In this document: in pieces, positions 32,546 through 43,740 of the stretch
How positions within the stretch are numbered: position 1 is the first letter of the stretch
Layout of the letters: each line of letters begins with the position of its first letter
Origin: Fennellomyces sp. T-0311
Lineage: Eukaryota; Mucoromycota; Mucoromycetes; Mucorales; Lichtheimiaceae
DNA length: 64,000 bases
Reading direction: 5' to 3'
NCBI GenBank assembly: GCA_025266875.1
Contig: JALLLT010000065.1
Span: 62,001 to 126,000 of the forward strand
Translations under genes and position numbers: made by a program
The notes under the pieces: generated by a model
What the model saw: the letters and a program-made list of their open reading frames with translations, nothing else
The model's database searches: none
Told to the model about the DNA's origin: nothing

Positions 32546-34109
32546 ATGCCTGAAGCAGCACCCACGCAACCTTCCGTTGACATGGAAGCCTTGTCGAAGA
32601 AGACTCCCGAAGAAACCTCTTTTTCTGAATTGGTAAGTCGTTTCCACCCAATCACTGGGACAAGGACACTCAATCGATCACAGGGAATCATTCCACAACT
32701 CGCTGAAGCTTGCGAAAAGTTGAATTTCAAGCACCCCACCGAGATCCAAAAGGAATCGATTCCATGGGCCTTGGAGGGTCGAGATATCATTGGTTTGGCC
32801 CAAACCGGTTCGGGTAAAACAGCTGCCTTTGCGCTTCCCATTATCCAAAAGCTATGGGACAACCCGCAAGCCTTCTTTGCCTGCGTGATGGCGCCTACCA
32901 GGTAACTCGTTTTGTGTGATCATGGAACCATATACACACGTTACTTATGGGCAAACAAAGAGAACTGGCCTACCAGATTTCCGAAACCTTCGAAGCACTC
33001 GGATCCATCATTGGTGTACGATGCGCCGTTGTCGTCGGTGGTATGGACATGATGACCCAATCCATCGCCTTATCCAAGCGTCCGCACATCATTGTATGCA
33101 CACCGGGTCGTCTCCAAGACCATTTGGAAAACACCAAAGGTTTCAGTCTGCGTAATCTGAAATATTTGGTCATGGATGAAGCCGATCGATTGTTGGATAT
33201 GGACTTTGGTCCCAAAATCGACCAAATTCTCAAAGTCATTCCTCGCGAACGCAACACGTTCTTGTTTTCGGCGACCATGACAACCAAAGTTGCCAAGTTG
33301 CAGCGTGCAAGTTTGTCCAAACCCGTCAAGGTCGAGGTGGCAACCAAATACTCTACCGTAAAGTCCCTGCTGCAATACTACATGTTCTTTCCACTGGCTC
33401 AGAAGGATTGGTATTTGGTCTACTTGCTCAATGAACTAGCCGGGAATTCCACCATCATCTTTACAAGAACGTGCAATGATACCCAAAAGATCGCTTATAT
33501 GTTGAGATATTTGGGTCTAGGCGCCGTTTGTTTGCACGGTCAAATGCAGCAAAAGCAACGATTGGGTGCTTTGAATCATTTCAAGGCGGGTTCAAAGAAT
33601 ATTTTGGTGGCTACCGATGTGGCAAGCAGGTAAAATGCTTTTTTTTTGTAAATGATGAGAGTGCCCTGTTTTTTATTAAGCGAGTTTATCCAAACAGAGG
33701 TCTTGATATTCCTTCCGTTGACATTGTCATCAACTATGACGCTCCTCTTTCATCCAAAGATTATATCCATCGCGTCGGTCGTACCGCTCGTGCAGGTCGA
33801 TCCGGCAAATCCATTACCTTTGTCACACAATACGATGTCGAGTTGATTCAACGTATCGAAAAGGATCTTGGTCGCAAACTCGATGAATTCCCCGCCGTCG
33901 AAAAGAACGATGTCATGTTGTTGCAAGAACGTGTCAGCGATGCGCAGCGTATGGCCACTTTGGAAATGAAGGAAAAGGGTGGTGCCCGCGGTAAGCGCGG
34001 ACGAGACGATGACGATGGCGAAGACCGCGAAGAAAAGATCGGCTTACCGATCAAGAAGGGCAGAGGAGGTGGTCGAGGTGGTCGAGGCGGCAGAGGTGGA
34101 CGAAGATAA
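32546..34109 (+). CDS. RRP3: DEAD-box RNA helicase RRP3 / DDX47
   Basis: Four exons (32546-32632, 32684-32901, 32961-33629, 33698-34109) give 461 residues, close to DDX47/Rrp3 size. All helicase motifs are visible: Q motif ([16 protein letters not shown]), motif [24 protein letters not shown] within [15 protein letters not shown], and [11 protein letters not shown]. The tail is basic and ends in [16 protein letters not shown]. Rrp3/DDX47 works in the nucleolus on early 18S rRNA processing. The 51-nt first intron is in frame and open, but its removal restores the [16 protein letters not shown] family sequence. It is convergent with the unknown gene at 34193-35416, 83 bp apart. Confidence 0.93.
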
Positions 34110-34192
34110 AAAAAAAAAGGACGCTCTTTCCATACGCACATATAACTTGTAAATACAAAAAAAATAGCATACTTATTTATCTATTAAAAAGA

Positions 34193-35416
34193 TCATGATG
34201 GAGGCAAACAAACAACAACGGGAGGAGAAACAAGTGGCAAGATACCCAAGGCAATAAGTAGCTGAAGAAAGCTCATAAAAGTGAAAACCAGCATGATTGT
34301 ACTGTAAAGAAACTCGAGGCGATTACTTTTCATAAAATCCCATATTTCTCGTACAAACGATCGCTTGGTATGGCGATCAAAGCTGCGTTTGAGATGGCGC
34401 AAGGCGTTACTGGTAGTTTCACTTCGTCGACGAATGCATCCATCATGGATGTTTGCTTCGTAACTGTAGGCTTCGGAAATAACATGATCGTTCCACCACA
34501 TCCAATCCACGCGAAGATATTCGGGGATGATACCGGTACTTATTGCCACATCAAACGACTGTTTATCTGGAATAAGTCTCGATAACTTGATGATGGTATC
34601 GGCATGGTAACCGCGGAACAGTGATTCCCGAGGAAAGTTAAAATCTCGATACCGGAGATCTGCCAACGAAACAATCTGGATATCGACACTTTTTCGATTG
34701 TAATAGGTACGAATACCACCTTCGGGTAACAAACAAGGAATGGGACGAATACTGAATCCGCCCTGTTCGAGTTGATGCAACGATGGAATATCAATATATA
34801 AATCTTCAGATTTGCACGGCTTTTCAATAGGTATTTGATACTGTCGATTGCAGTTCCAGTTGAATGTACCATGGAATTCACCAACCATGTAAGCAACAAT
34901 TTCGGAAAAGTAATCCAGTGCAAGACAGGCACGACGCGAATGTTTTGCCGTAGAGGAAAGTAAGAGATCCATTTGATAAAGTGTGTCGTAGGGTGCCAGC
35001 GGCATTTTGGTATTGAACTGGAGTTGGTTATAGATCAATTCCATCACGGGATCGAGAGAAAATTGTGTGATATCCCCGGCAAGTCGAATGAAGGGTGGAG
35101 TTTCCATCGACGCACATCGGATAAGATCATCAAAATTGGTCACTTCGATACAGTTATCGTATTTTACTTCGTCCGAATTTTCTTGCTCGTATAGAATACG
35201 ATGTCGGGCCGCAATGTATTTTAAATCCTCCAATACGTCCTCGAATTCTCGTTCTCGCTGTTCACAAAGTAAGTGGATGGAGGATCGGAAATCAGACCGA
35301 ATCGCGCTTGGTGATATGGCAAGGTTGTAGGATAGGACGTTTGGATGAAAGTAGAGCATGGATTTACGACATGAGGAACCCAATTTACCAATGGCTATCG
35401 TATTGGTATAGGACAT
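34193..35416 (-). CDS. Unrecognised protein with C-terminal transmembrane helix
   Basis: Single exon, 407 residues, starting at the ATG 35414-35416. It is mostly soluble-looking, with a mixed alpha/beta composition and an acidic/basic pattern. One strong hydrophobic segment lies at the C-terminal end (LEFLYSTIMLVFTFMSFLQLL and following ~15 residues), as in tail-anchored proteins. No catalytic motif or known family is recognised. The uninterrupted frame and clean start support a real gene. Convergent with RRP3. Confidence 0.7.
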   Translation of the reverse strand: MSYTNTIAIGKLGSSCRKSMLYFHPNVLSYNLAISPSAIRSDFRSSIHLLCEQREREFEDVLEDLKYIAARHRILYEQENSDEVKYDNCIEVTNFDDLIRCASMETPPFIRLAGDITQFSLDPVMELIYNQLQFNTKMPLAPYDTLYQMDLLLSSTAKHSRRACLALDYFSEIVAYMVGEFHGTFNWNCNRQYQIPIEKPCKSEDLYIDIPSLHQLEQGGFSIRPIPCLLPEGGIRTYYNRKSVDIQIVSLADLRYRDFNFPRESLFRGYHADTIIKLSRLIPDKQSFDVAISTGIIPEYLRVDWMWWNDHVISEAYSYEANIHDGCIRRRSETTSNALRHLKRSFDRHTKRSFVREIWDFMKSNRLEFLYSTIMLVFTFMSFLQLLIALGILPLVSPPVVVCLPPS

Positions 35417-37262
35417 TTTGGAGTGGAAAACGGCTGGGAAGAAGAAGAGTTGCGAAATGGTGAATCTGGTTCCATTTCACTTTTAAAGGAAATCCTGCGC
35501 CTCACGTTATTGATCGGACCCATCAACCGCCAAGATCGCTTATCACATTACTCTTTGTTTGTCACCCTCCGATTCTATAGCTTCTTGATTGACAATGTTA
35601 TAGATGACCTATCATGCTTACATTGATAGTATTTCGTCCTTTTGAAAGTCATGTTGATGATCTACTAGTGACATGCGCCTGCAAGTGATCCAGACAAGGT
35701 AAAATTGCCTTTTCCAGCTCTTTCTAACAAGAAGCTTCTCACGATTGCACCAAAGCACGCAAGTGGTATCCAAGTAACCTTCCTACCAACAGCTCATAGC
35801 GCCAACCCATGTCGGCATCAAATCATTGCTTGCGTAAATAACGTAATCCACATAATTTGTAATCACGCTTATGACGGTACCTTGTGCTGCGCATGTTGCA
35901 ATCCTTTCAAAGTATGAACCACCTATCCACCCCTTTCGCAACATCCTTTTTTGCACACTGGTGCGAGTCTAGCAACGAATGTAGATTTTGTTGTCAATGG
36001 TAAATTTGGCACTCCTATGTGTTGCAAACCCGCCCTTTTCGCTAAACACACACAAAAAAAATAAGCTGAAATTGTCACTAGGCTAAAGGGTTTGCTTGAC
36101 GGCATATTTTGAGGTGAGACATAGAGCCACTCTACTATACAGTAATGGCAGATAACTTGTTCAGTGAGCTCAACGATTATTCGACCTTATTATGTATTTT
36201 TTCTTTTACCGCCTTGCCAGAACCGGAATTCCAGCCAAGTCGTAATAATAACCGTATAACAGCAGATGTTTACTGATAAAAAATAGTTTTGTTACCAGGC
36301 AGCGAATGAAGGATGCAATCTACTCCATCCAATGCGATAATACGATTCAAGTGGCGTAGTACCTTGGTATCATCTAAAGCTAGTGGGTAAACCGGCTACT
36401 TGAAGAACATCCGGGACGGAAAAGGTGTCCATTCATTGATAAGCGACCGCGAACTGATACCACGCCTAATATACGAAAATAAACTTATTGATAAGAAAGC
36501 AACGATGGGTGGACCACGACGGACGAGAATTCTCACTAAAACTCCGGGCCCCTTGCTCAAGCCCGATTCTTATTGGTACAGGTTACCCCACAACGTGAAG
36601 CTTTGAGTAGCGTTGAACTGCCGCTCGTTCAGTGAGATTTAAGAGATCAGAAACGGTCACTTTCTTTGGCCATTGTACATTACATAAGCGTCATCCAGTA
36701 AAAGCTCAATGGACATTCCGCGGGATCGGCGATACTGTAAAAGGTATGGAATGGGTTCTTGGATAAATGTATAGCGTCAAGGTTGTCAGGTCACGCACAC
36801 ACATCGCGGTGATGTGGGCAATTGCGGGAACTTTACCAACCTTTATCATTGTCGAGATAACGTACCGAAGTCTATCTTAAAAAAAAGGACGGTCAATGTC
36901 AACGATGGAACACGGTCATCAATGTGGACGACTAAAAAAGAAGAAACCTATTCAACAAGTGAATGGTGTGAAAGGAAGCAGTGCTTTTGACACCGTGGAT
37001 AAACCAAAAAGATCAACTGAAACGTGGCAAGGATAATGTGAAATCATGCGCGAGGGTAGCACAAGCTCACAGCACTTTCTCAGGCGGAGGGTTTCCATGG
37101 ACCAGTCAAATTATTCCGGCACCTGAATCAAGTTGACTCTTCACCTGCTTTTCATATGCAACTGCCGAAACACGTAAGTACGCCACACGGTTCGCTCCAA
37201 CATGCATTATTAGCCTCCTTTTTCCTCTCTCTCTCTCTATCTCGCCCTCTCAATACACGTCC
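35417..37262. other. Intergenic, upstream of F-box gene
   Basis: About 1.8 kb with only short frames and no recognisable product. A pyrimidine tract at 37213-37251 lies directly before the F-box start codon. Confidence 0.4.
37213..37251 (+). promoter_or_regulatory. CT-rich tract upstream of F-box gene
   Basis: Nearly pure pyrimidine stretch (CCTTTTTCCTCTCTCTCTCT and more) ending 11 bases before the ATG. Such tracts mark fungal core promoters and transcription starts; the role here is inferred. Confidence 0.4.
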
Positions 37263-38950
37263 ATGTTTGATTCCACACGATTCCCCGATTCCATATCCCA
37301 CTTTATGACCGCACTGCCATTCGACATTGTCAGTGAAATCTTCTCATACCTTGACCAAGATGACTGTCTCAACAGTATGGCAGCATGTCGCTCTTGGTAC
37401 GATCGCGTTCCAATATACTCTACACAACTCTGGCGCAAAGTCCAGCTCGAAACGGGCGACAGACGATTGAAGAACCAACGCTTCTTGCGGTGCCTGGGAC
37501 CTCATGTTCGCAAAGTTGTCCTGACCGCCTCTTCCAAGAATGAACTCTCCCTGTTTCTCGATACCCTCCGCAACCAATCCTGCGAGATCCAATCCATCGG
37601 TAAAGGAGAATTATTCGGGAACACGCGCAGTGAAAGAGTACTAAACGTTCTGATCTAGTGTTCCGGCGATGCAAGGTTGTCCATCAAGATGTCTATCAAA
37701 ACGCATTGCAGCCATTCGCACACACACTCCGGGAACTCTCCTTTGAAGATCACCCTTATCGCGTCTCACCCATACACATGATGGCATCATGCCCCAATCT
37801 CACTCATTATACCTACCACTTCAGCGATCGACCCGACTACTACACTTACTCTCGCGTTTCATCAGGAGTGCTTCCCGATACCCTCCAATTACCCATCAAG
37901 TACCTTTGTCTCAATACCGGATCATACAGCGACTTTCGACTCAGGTCCGTTCTGAAGCATTGTCCACAATTGACGTGTTTGATCGTCAACCAATCCGTCC
38001 CCACCACTTTTGATTTGGATATGTGCTCAAGACTGTGTCCGGAATTGGAATGTCTCGGTTTCCATGGTAATTCCCAGGGTGCCAAGTGGGAATCGTACGC
38101 CCGCCGTCGTGACACCAGACGATCCAGGGGCCTGCGCCATTTCATCTCGGGAGAAATTGGTGGCTACGGTGCGCGACAAATGGTTCCTTTCCTCAAGAAG
38201 CACGAACGCACGCTCGAAAGCATCCGAATTGCGGGAAATTACAGGGAATATCCCATCGAGGAGGGCTGGACAGGCTTGAAGACGATCCATGCAACCCATT
38301 TAAAGTCGGTTCACCTGACCGGCCTTGTTCTGGGAAGCGAACCGCTCGGATTATTTTTGCATCGGTCGCAAGGATTGAACCATGTGACGCTGGAATACGA
38401 ACAGACAGACTTTGATGTGAACGTTGCCGAAACTCTCTATAAGCTACCTGCCCTACGAACCTTGGCCATCGGTGTAAAGCGGCCCAGGATGCTTTCTTCT
38501 TGGACTTCGGACATGACTCTGGGTTACGGACGGCTGTTTGGCTCTCGTCCGTTTGAAAGTGTTTGCCTTGGTGGTGATCTCCTGGACGATCCAATGATTG
38601 AGGTGCTCGACCCTCGACATGTACGGTCGTTGGAACTGAATCAATTGGAATGCTATGATACCCCCAGCTTGACTGCCGATAGCATTGCTCGATTGACTGG
38701 ATTGGAAAAACTGGCGTTCCGGAATATCAACTCGCTTACGGATTCAACACTCCTCAGTCTCAGTGCGAGCATGGAGGGTTTGAAACAGTTGGTGTTGTCA
38801 GGTTGCGACGCGATCACGGATGCTGGCTTGTTGCCATATGTCAGTGGTGAAACGAACATTCAGCAACTCACGATCAAGAACTGCGCGTCGGTTTCTCAAG
38901 GCCCGCATTGGAACATGAAAGAAAGTCGACTGTTGGTTTCGTATGAATAA
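37263..38950 (+). CDS. F-box / leucine-rich repeat protein
   Basis: Two exons (37263-37599 and 37659-38950) join in frame to 542 residues. The F-box lies at ~18-62 (ALPFDIVSEIFSYLDQDDCLNSMAACRSWYD). The rest shows degenerate leucine-rich repeats (LRELSFEDH, IKYLCLNTG, LEKLAFRNINSLTDSTLLSL, LKQLVLSGCDAITDAGLL), the last two close to AMN1/FBXL-type repeats. It would act as substrate receptor of an SCF ubiquitin ligase; the substrate is unknown. The 59-nt intron has GT-AG borders and its removal restores the frame. ATG 37299 or 37305 upstream of the F-box could also serve as start. Confidence 0.85.
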
Positions 38951-40640
38951 ACCTAAACCCATCTCACTGCTTCAAAAGTGTTGATGCATGTTTGTTTTTT
39001 TGCGGGGTGGGGCCTTCACCGTCCAGCCAAAAAAGATGGTCCCAATGCATTAGCCATCGTCGTTTTTTTCCTAATAACAGGCGAAACTCTGGCTGGGCCG
39101 CCTTGATCATGATAAAAGCAAGTAATCTCAACGAGGATAACACACTCTTTGTGTTTTTTGTATCCCTTCATGAAAGTGTAACAGGGCCCCAGTGAGCTCG
39201 ACCAGATGACCGGTTAATCCAGGTGCCTTTTTCACTTGTTTGTGCCACCGGGAACCAGTGAATATTTTTCCAACTGGGACTAAGAGGCATAATAGCCGGT
39301 GGGTTTCCGGAGATCTGGAACTATGTTCGGTGATGTAGCTTGGCCAAAGCTTTGTTCCTTGGACTTTTTCGTAACAATGAACCGTATGTATTTTATGTCA
39401 ATCTTATAGTATATCAACCTTAAATGTAACGTTTCTAGTGACGAAAACGTCCACAACGATTTTCAAGATTCCTTGGGCCGCAAAGTAAGTTGCGGTTGGG
39501 TAACAATACACGATGTTGCATTGCTGACGACAGTTGTACTTTTAGTATTTTTTTTTATCAAGTGTCTTTCCTTCGCCGTTGTTGTCCTGGTGGTGGGGCA
39601 ACGTACCAACCTAAAAAAAAGTGATGTGTCTTGCCACGGTACAGGGAGCAACATCGTTGGCGATTGTGATTGTGTGGCCTTCGGGTAGAAGCATCAACCT
39701 CTCTTACTTGGTAGGTGACTTTAAAAGAAGCTTTTTAGAGCATGATACTTATTGAAGAACATTTTTCCGCTATATGCAACGCTACTATCCTATATTTAAT
39801 CATATGCTCCATTTGCTTATGGTAAGTGCGTATAAAGTATACTTTTTGATTTTCTGTTACTGAAATCAGATATTTCTAGCGCTTGCATATTCTACTGATA
39901 CAAGCACTACCCTTTTCTCCACATCGATCCTTTTTCCACTCATAACAGGTCTTTGCTGCTGAGTGCACAGATTCAGAACCATCGCTCAACAGCAAAACCC
40001 TTTTGCTATTGTCAATACCCTGCACACATAACATCCTGGCCAGATCCCTCCTAGCCACTCGACCCTTGCCTAGTTTCTATAGCTGGCACTCAGAACTATA
40101 TATCAACCCTTGCGAGTATTTGGGGCTAAAAAGTCAGTTTTTTTTTTTGCACATACATGATCAAAAGCTTTATTTCATTCACAATGAGGCAAATGTCTTC
40201 TCTTAGTTCACAAGGAGGAAACTCCTTGATCCACAGGACCAACCACGAGAAGGTGGAAGACAACTGGTCCCAAAAAGTGTGGTGTTGAAGCCCCAGCGTG
40301 TAAAAACATTCGTACCGACCCCAGCCAGCCAGCCCAACTGTAACTAGTGGGGGATCTCAATGCAGGAAGCCCTGAACAAAAAAGCAGAACCATCAGCTGC
40401 AGCGAGACCGGTCACTCCTTGCTGAATGCCCATCCAGGAAACATTTCTTGGTGAAAAGAAAAAAAGAGGAGACTTTTGTTTTGGACGGACAGAGATTTAT
40501 TTTCACCCACGTCACAATGGCCTCTTTTTTGATTGGCACATTTAGTTGTTGGCAGATACTCGCTCAAAATATATATATATATAGTTAAAGAATAGAAAGG
40601 GGTATGTGTAAGTGGGATAAAAGTATAAGAGGTAAAAAAA
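38951..40640. other. Intergenic stretch
   Basis: About 1.7 kb without supported gene; short frames only. It contains several poly-T runs and, near 40570-40582, a short TA run. Confidence 0.4.
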
Positions 40641-40644
40641 ATGA

Positions 40645-41584
40645 CTACAGGTCCTCCATGTTAATTGCCCTCTCAAAAAATGATATTGAATGTTCAATCC
40701 ATCCATAACAGTCCGGTGGCGTAACTAGGTCCGACGAGTTCACAATGCGATCTGTCAAGGTATCCTCAGCGGTAAGCGTTTCACGCTTAACACCAGCCTT
40801 CAATTTTGACCACAACAACTCGATAGGATTAAGAACTGGTGACCATGGCGGCAAATACAAGACGTTGTATCCCCGACTCAAATCGCATCTTGAACGGCAT
40901 TTGTCCTGTGAATGGTCGCATTATCGAGCACATCCATGAGTTCTTCCAGAAAAGATTGGGTGTTCCGACTTGTTCCAACCTTCCCAACGGCTCTTGTTTT
41001 GCCGATAGCATCATCAATAAACTACAGTTTTCTGAGTCTCGTTGACTTGATCGTCCCTTTTTAACTACTACTTTATTCGCTCTTATCTCACAAAGTTTCT
41101 CTTGATATGAAGATTGAACCTGGCTTTGTCGATAAACACGCACTTATGGTAGTCGATCTTGGTTGTGATGGTCCATTTAGCCCATTCTGCTCGTGTTGCC
41201 TTGGTTTCAGGGCTGTTGCGTGCTAGAAAATGCTTCTCGAGCTTCGTCGTCATAAGACTGCATTTTTCGATCAGATGCTTGTGAGGACACTCGAGATGAT
41301 CCACATGCCAAACTTCTTTTTGAGTGTTTTCCGGGCATGCTTCAAAGTTGTTGAAGCATCATTGTCATAAAAGTTTAATAGGAACTGGGTGTGCTCCTCC
41401 GTAAGAATAGGCTTTGAGCCTCCTTTCTTGTTAAGTTGGCTCGGTAGATATGGCCTTCCCCCCTCCCCGCTTTTGAAGCGGTCCAGTAACGGATTGCTGT
41501 ATGGTATGGAATGTTGATATTTTTCATTTCTGCAGCTTTGCGAACGTTGAGCGCACAGTCTTCACCATCTCGAGAACGTAACAA
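40645..41584 (-). pseudogene. Decayed Tc1/mariner-like transposase
   Basis: Minus-strand fragments in order form a Tc1-type transposase. 41584-41375 gives an HTH-like part (KAAEMKNINIPYHTAIRYW). 41304-41083 includes CVFIDKARFNLHIKRNF (first catalytic D region). Around 40960-40930 is MDVLDNATIHRTNAV (second D). 40881-40645 gives YLPPWSPVLNPIELLWSKLK (third acidic residue). Several stops and at least two frameshifts separate the parts, so the gene is dead. No convincing terminal inverted repeats were found. Confidence 0.75.
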
Positions 41585-41914
41585 TCAATTTATCGTCGTA
41601 TTTCTTGTATGGTCCTGATTTGACTTATTAGATATTAAATCAATAAGAAAATTTTCAGTTGACATACCTCTTAGGTTCCTTACTTCTCTTGAAGGGTTTT
41701 TGCGTGGCCTACCTCTTCCTCTTTTCGGAGGAATGGACGCTTGGGATGTCGAAGTGGATGGCTTAGTTTGGGAAGGAGTGGATCGTTTAGCTCGCGACAA
41801 AGTAGATGCTTCGTCTGTGGATGAACCTCCAGGGCCCTGTTCTTTGCCGTTAGCATGATAATGCTTACTGAATAAGTAACAATGTATCTGATGAGCAAAT
41901 GAAATCTTCGTCAT
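41585..41914 (-). CDS. AT-hook-containing ORF next to Tc1 relic
   Basis: Open frame of up to 109 codons directly upstream of the Tc1-like relic on the same strand, with an AT-hook (PPKRGRGRPRKNP) and Ser/Thr-rich flanks. The first residue in this frame is not surrounded by clear start context. It may be the eroded N-terminus of the transposase or an unrelated exon. Confidence 0.3.
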   Translation of the reverse strand: MTKISFAHQIHCYLFSKHYHANGKEQGPGGSSTDEASTLSRAKRSTPSQTKPSTSTSQASIPPKRGRGRPRKNPSREVRNLRGMSTENFLIDLISNKSNQDHTRNTTIN

Positions 41915-42236
41915 GGATACCAGTCTCTGTACCCATTAGTACTATTCCCCTGGAGGCAGTCATGCTCGATAAGATGGAAGTGGTCATCTATTTTGATCGG
42001 TTCTTCGTAATACTCTACATCGTCTTTGTCAGAACTAAGAAGACCTTCTTCCATAGTTTCTTGTCCTTCTTCATCGTTATATTAGCTAAATTTCACTTCC
42101 TTAAAAAATAAGATTACTGTTTTTCATGATCTTATGTAATGCTACAACATACTGCTTATAGAAAGACACTTTTTCGCCATTACTGATCGGATTAATATTC
42201 TTAACAAGCACTTCAATTTCCCTTTCTGCCATAGAT

Positions 42237-43469
42237 CATATCCCTTCTGCCACCGAATCCACTTACTCTACTGCTACATCTGCCTCTGCCTCTGCTGCTT
42301 CGAGATTTATCAATCCTCGTACCGCCAATAGTGAAAATATGCTTAGATATCTACAAGCTCTTCCATCGTCTCCGTCGCCAACTTTGCCTCCAATATTTCT
42401 TATCGACCATAAAATATGAAAAGCCACTATGGTCATAAAAGATGAAGACCTAGTTATCGGTAAGTTTTGGTAAGACTATTAACAACAATACTTTTATTCT
42501 AACAAATTAATACCGAAGAATTTATTAAAGTGCTTCATGCAAAAAGAGACAGTGTTGAATTCATGTTTGACATGGAGCTTCCGATTGTTACTGAAATCAA
42601 GAACTCTATGGATTTGCAACATGAATATATCCAAGTACAAGGTATCTAGATTAAGTAACAAATCGAGCAGCTTCAACTAATTCAACAAGGTGAAGAATTG
42701 AACCAGCATCAGCACCTTCAACAATAACAGGAACTGCAGCATATGTATCAGACTGAACTCGAACATGTCCAACAATCACATCAGCAACAGTATCAGGAGC
42801 AGTTACTACAGCTCCAGCGAACATATCAGAACGAACTCAAAAAAGTTCAGAATTTACAACAGCAGTAGTACCTTGAAGAGGTTCGGAGGCTTGAGCGATT
42901 GCACGATACTCAGATTCGACAAGTCCAAGAAATATAACAGCAGCAACACCGTGAGCAACTCCAGCAATCTCAACAGCTTGAACTGCAACAAGCCTATCAA
43001 TCGCAACAGCATTATCAACAGCTCCATCAGCTTCAGCAATCTCACTAGCTTGAGTTTCAACAAGCCCAGCAATCGCAACAACTTCAGTTGTTGTATGTGC
43101 TTCAAGAAGTACAGGAACCACGTAAAACATGAAAGTGTACATACAAAACGTGTGGAGCAAAAGTCAGCATCGACAGCCGCTTCAACATCGTCAGATGAAG
43201 CAATAAGAATGAAAAAGAAAAAACATGAAGCCGAGCATGATCCTAAGGATTAGTTGAAGGCAATATACCGGTATTCAAACCAGTTGAGAACGGCTCGGGA
43301 GATAGAGGACGATCTGGGGTTCCCAAAAGCAACGCTGCAATGGAGAAAAAATTTTTGTATGGCGAACACAAAGTACCGACGATTCATCAACAGGTTATAC
43401 GAGGATCAACCAAATAGCATGGACGAAGTGCTTAGCTCAATAGAGTTATTATACATGATGGAGGAGTAA
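42237..43469 (+). pseudogene. Decayed glutamine-rich coiled-coil gene
   Basis: Exon-like piece 1 (about 42237-42450) reads SAASRFINPRTANSENMLRYLQAL and is broken by TGA at 42417. After a possible intron, piece 2 runs in one frame from about 42518 to 43126 with HAKRDSVEFMFDMELP and then a very Gln-rich helix. It is interrupted by TAG 42647, TAA 42656, TAA 42725, TAG 42866, TAA 42935 and TAG 43046, all in positions where the surrounding sequence predicts Gln. Near 43110-43127 the frame shifts; KHESVHTKRVEQKSASTAAS and basic KKKKHEAEHD follow to TAG 43251, and the same frame continues with AIYRYSNQLRTAREIEDDLG to TAA at 43467. The family is not recognised. Confidence 0.6.
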
Positions 43470-43493
43470 ATAGCGCTTCCGCAAATTTGTAAT

Positions 43494-43740
43494 TGTCAAG
43501 CAGTGTTAAGACATAAGCCTGCCAATTAGTCTTTTAACATGTGCCATTTTTTTATTACAATTGTGCCAAGTCTGTTATACGAACGCTCCAATTAAAAAAG
43601 GACTTCTTCCAAATTAGTTTTGCGTCTGCCAATACTAAATTCACCTCTGCCAAGTTTAAAATAGCTTGTGCCAAATCGGAAATTCACACTCTGCCAAAGC
43701 GAGAAATGCACGCCTGCCAAATTCAGAAAAAAATCCAATA
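43494..43740 (+). repeat. Phased TGCCAA motif array, ~22-bp period
   Basis: TGCCA(A) cores start at 43520, 43542, 43564, 43627, 43648, 43669, 43692 and 43715. Two degenerate copies (CTCCAATT at 43586, TTCCAAATT at 43607) fill the only gap, so ten units follow each other every 20-23 bp. The base before the core is usually C or G in YTGCC/GTGCC context. The array starts just after the last stop of the Gln-rich pseudogene. It resembles subterminal protein-binding arrays of DNA transposons. Confidence 0.75.

Noticed and set aside
42518..43126. Reassigned UAA/UAG = Gln genetic code
   Set aside because: Well-supported genes in the same window (DUF202, eS31 fusion, PET117, TTC9-like) end with TAA or TAG exactly where families end.
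42837..43160. Leucine- or valine-rich minus-strand frames of 83-107 codons
   Set aside because: Antisense of CAG/CAA-rich sequence in the Gln-rich pseudogene; no start context or family.
42765..43253. Plus-strand Asn/Ser-rich frame of 162 codons
   Set aside because: Mostly the out-of-frame reading of the Gln-rich helix; only its last ~45 residues look like the true continuation after a frameshift.
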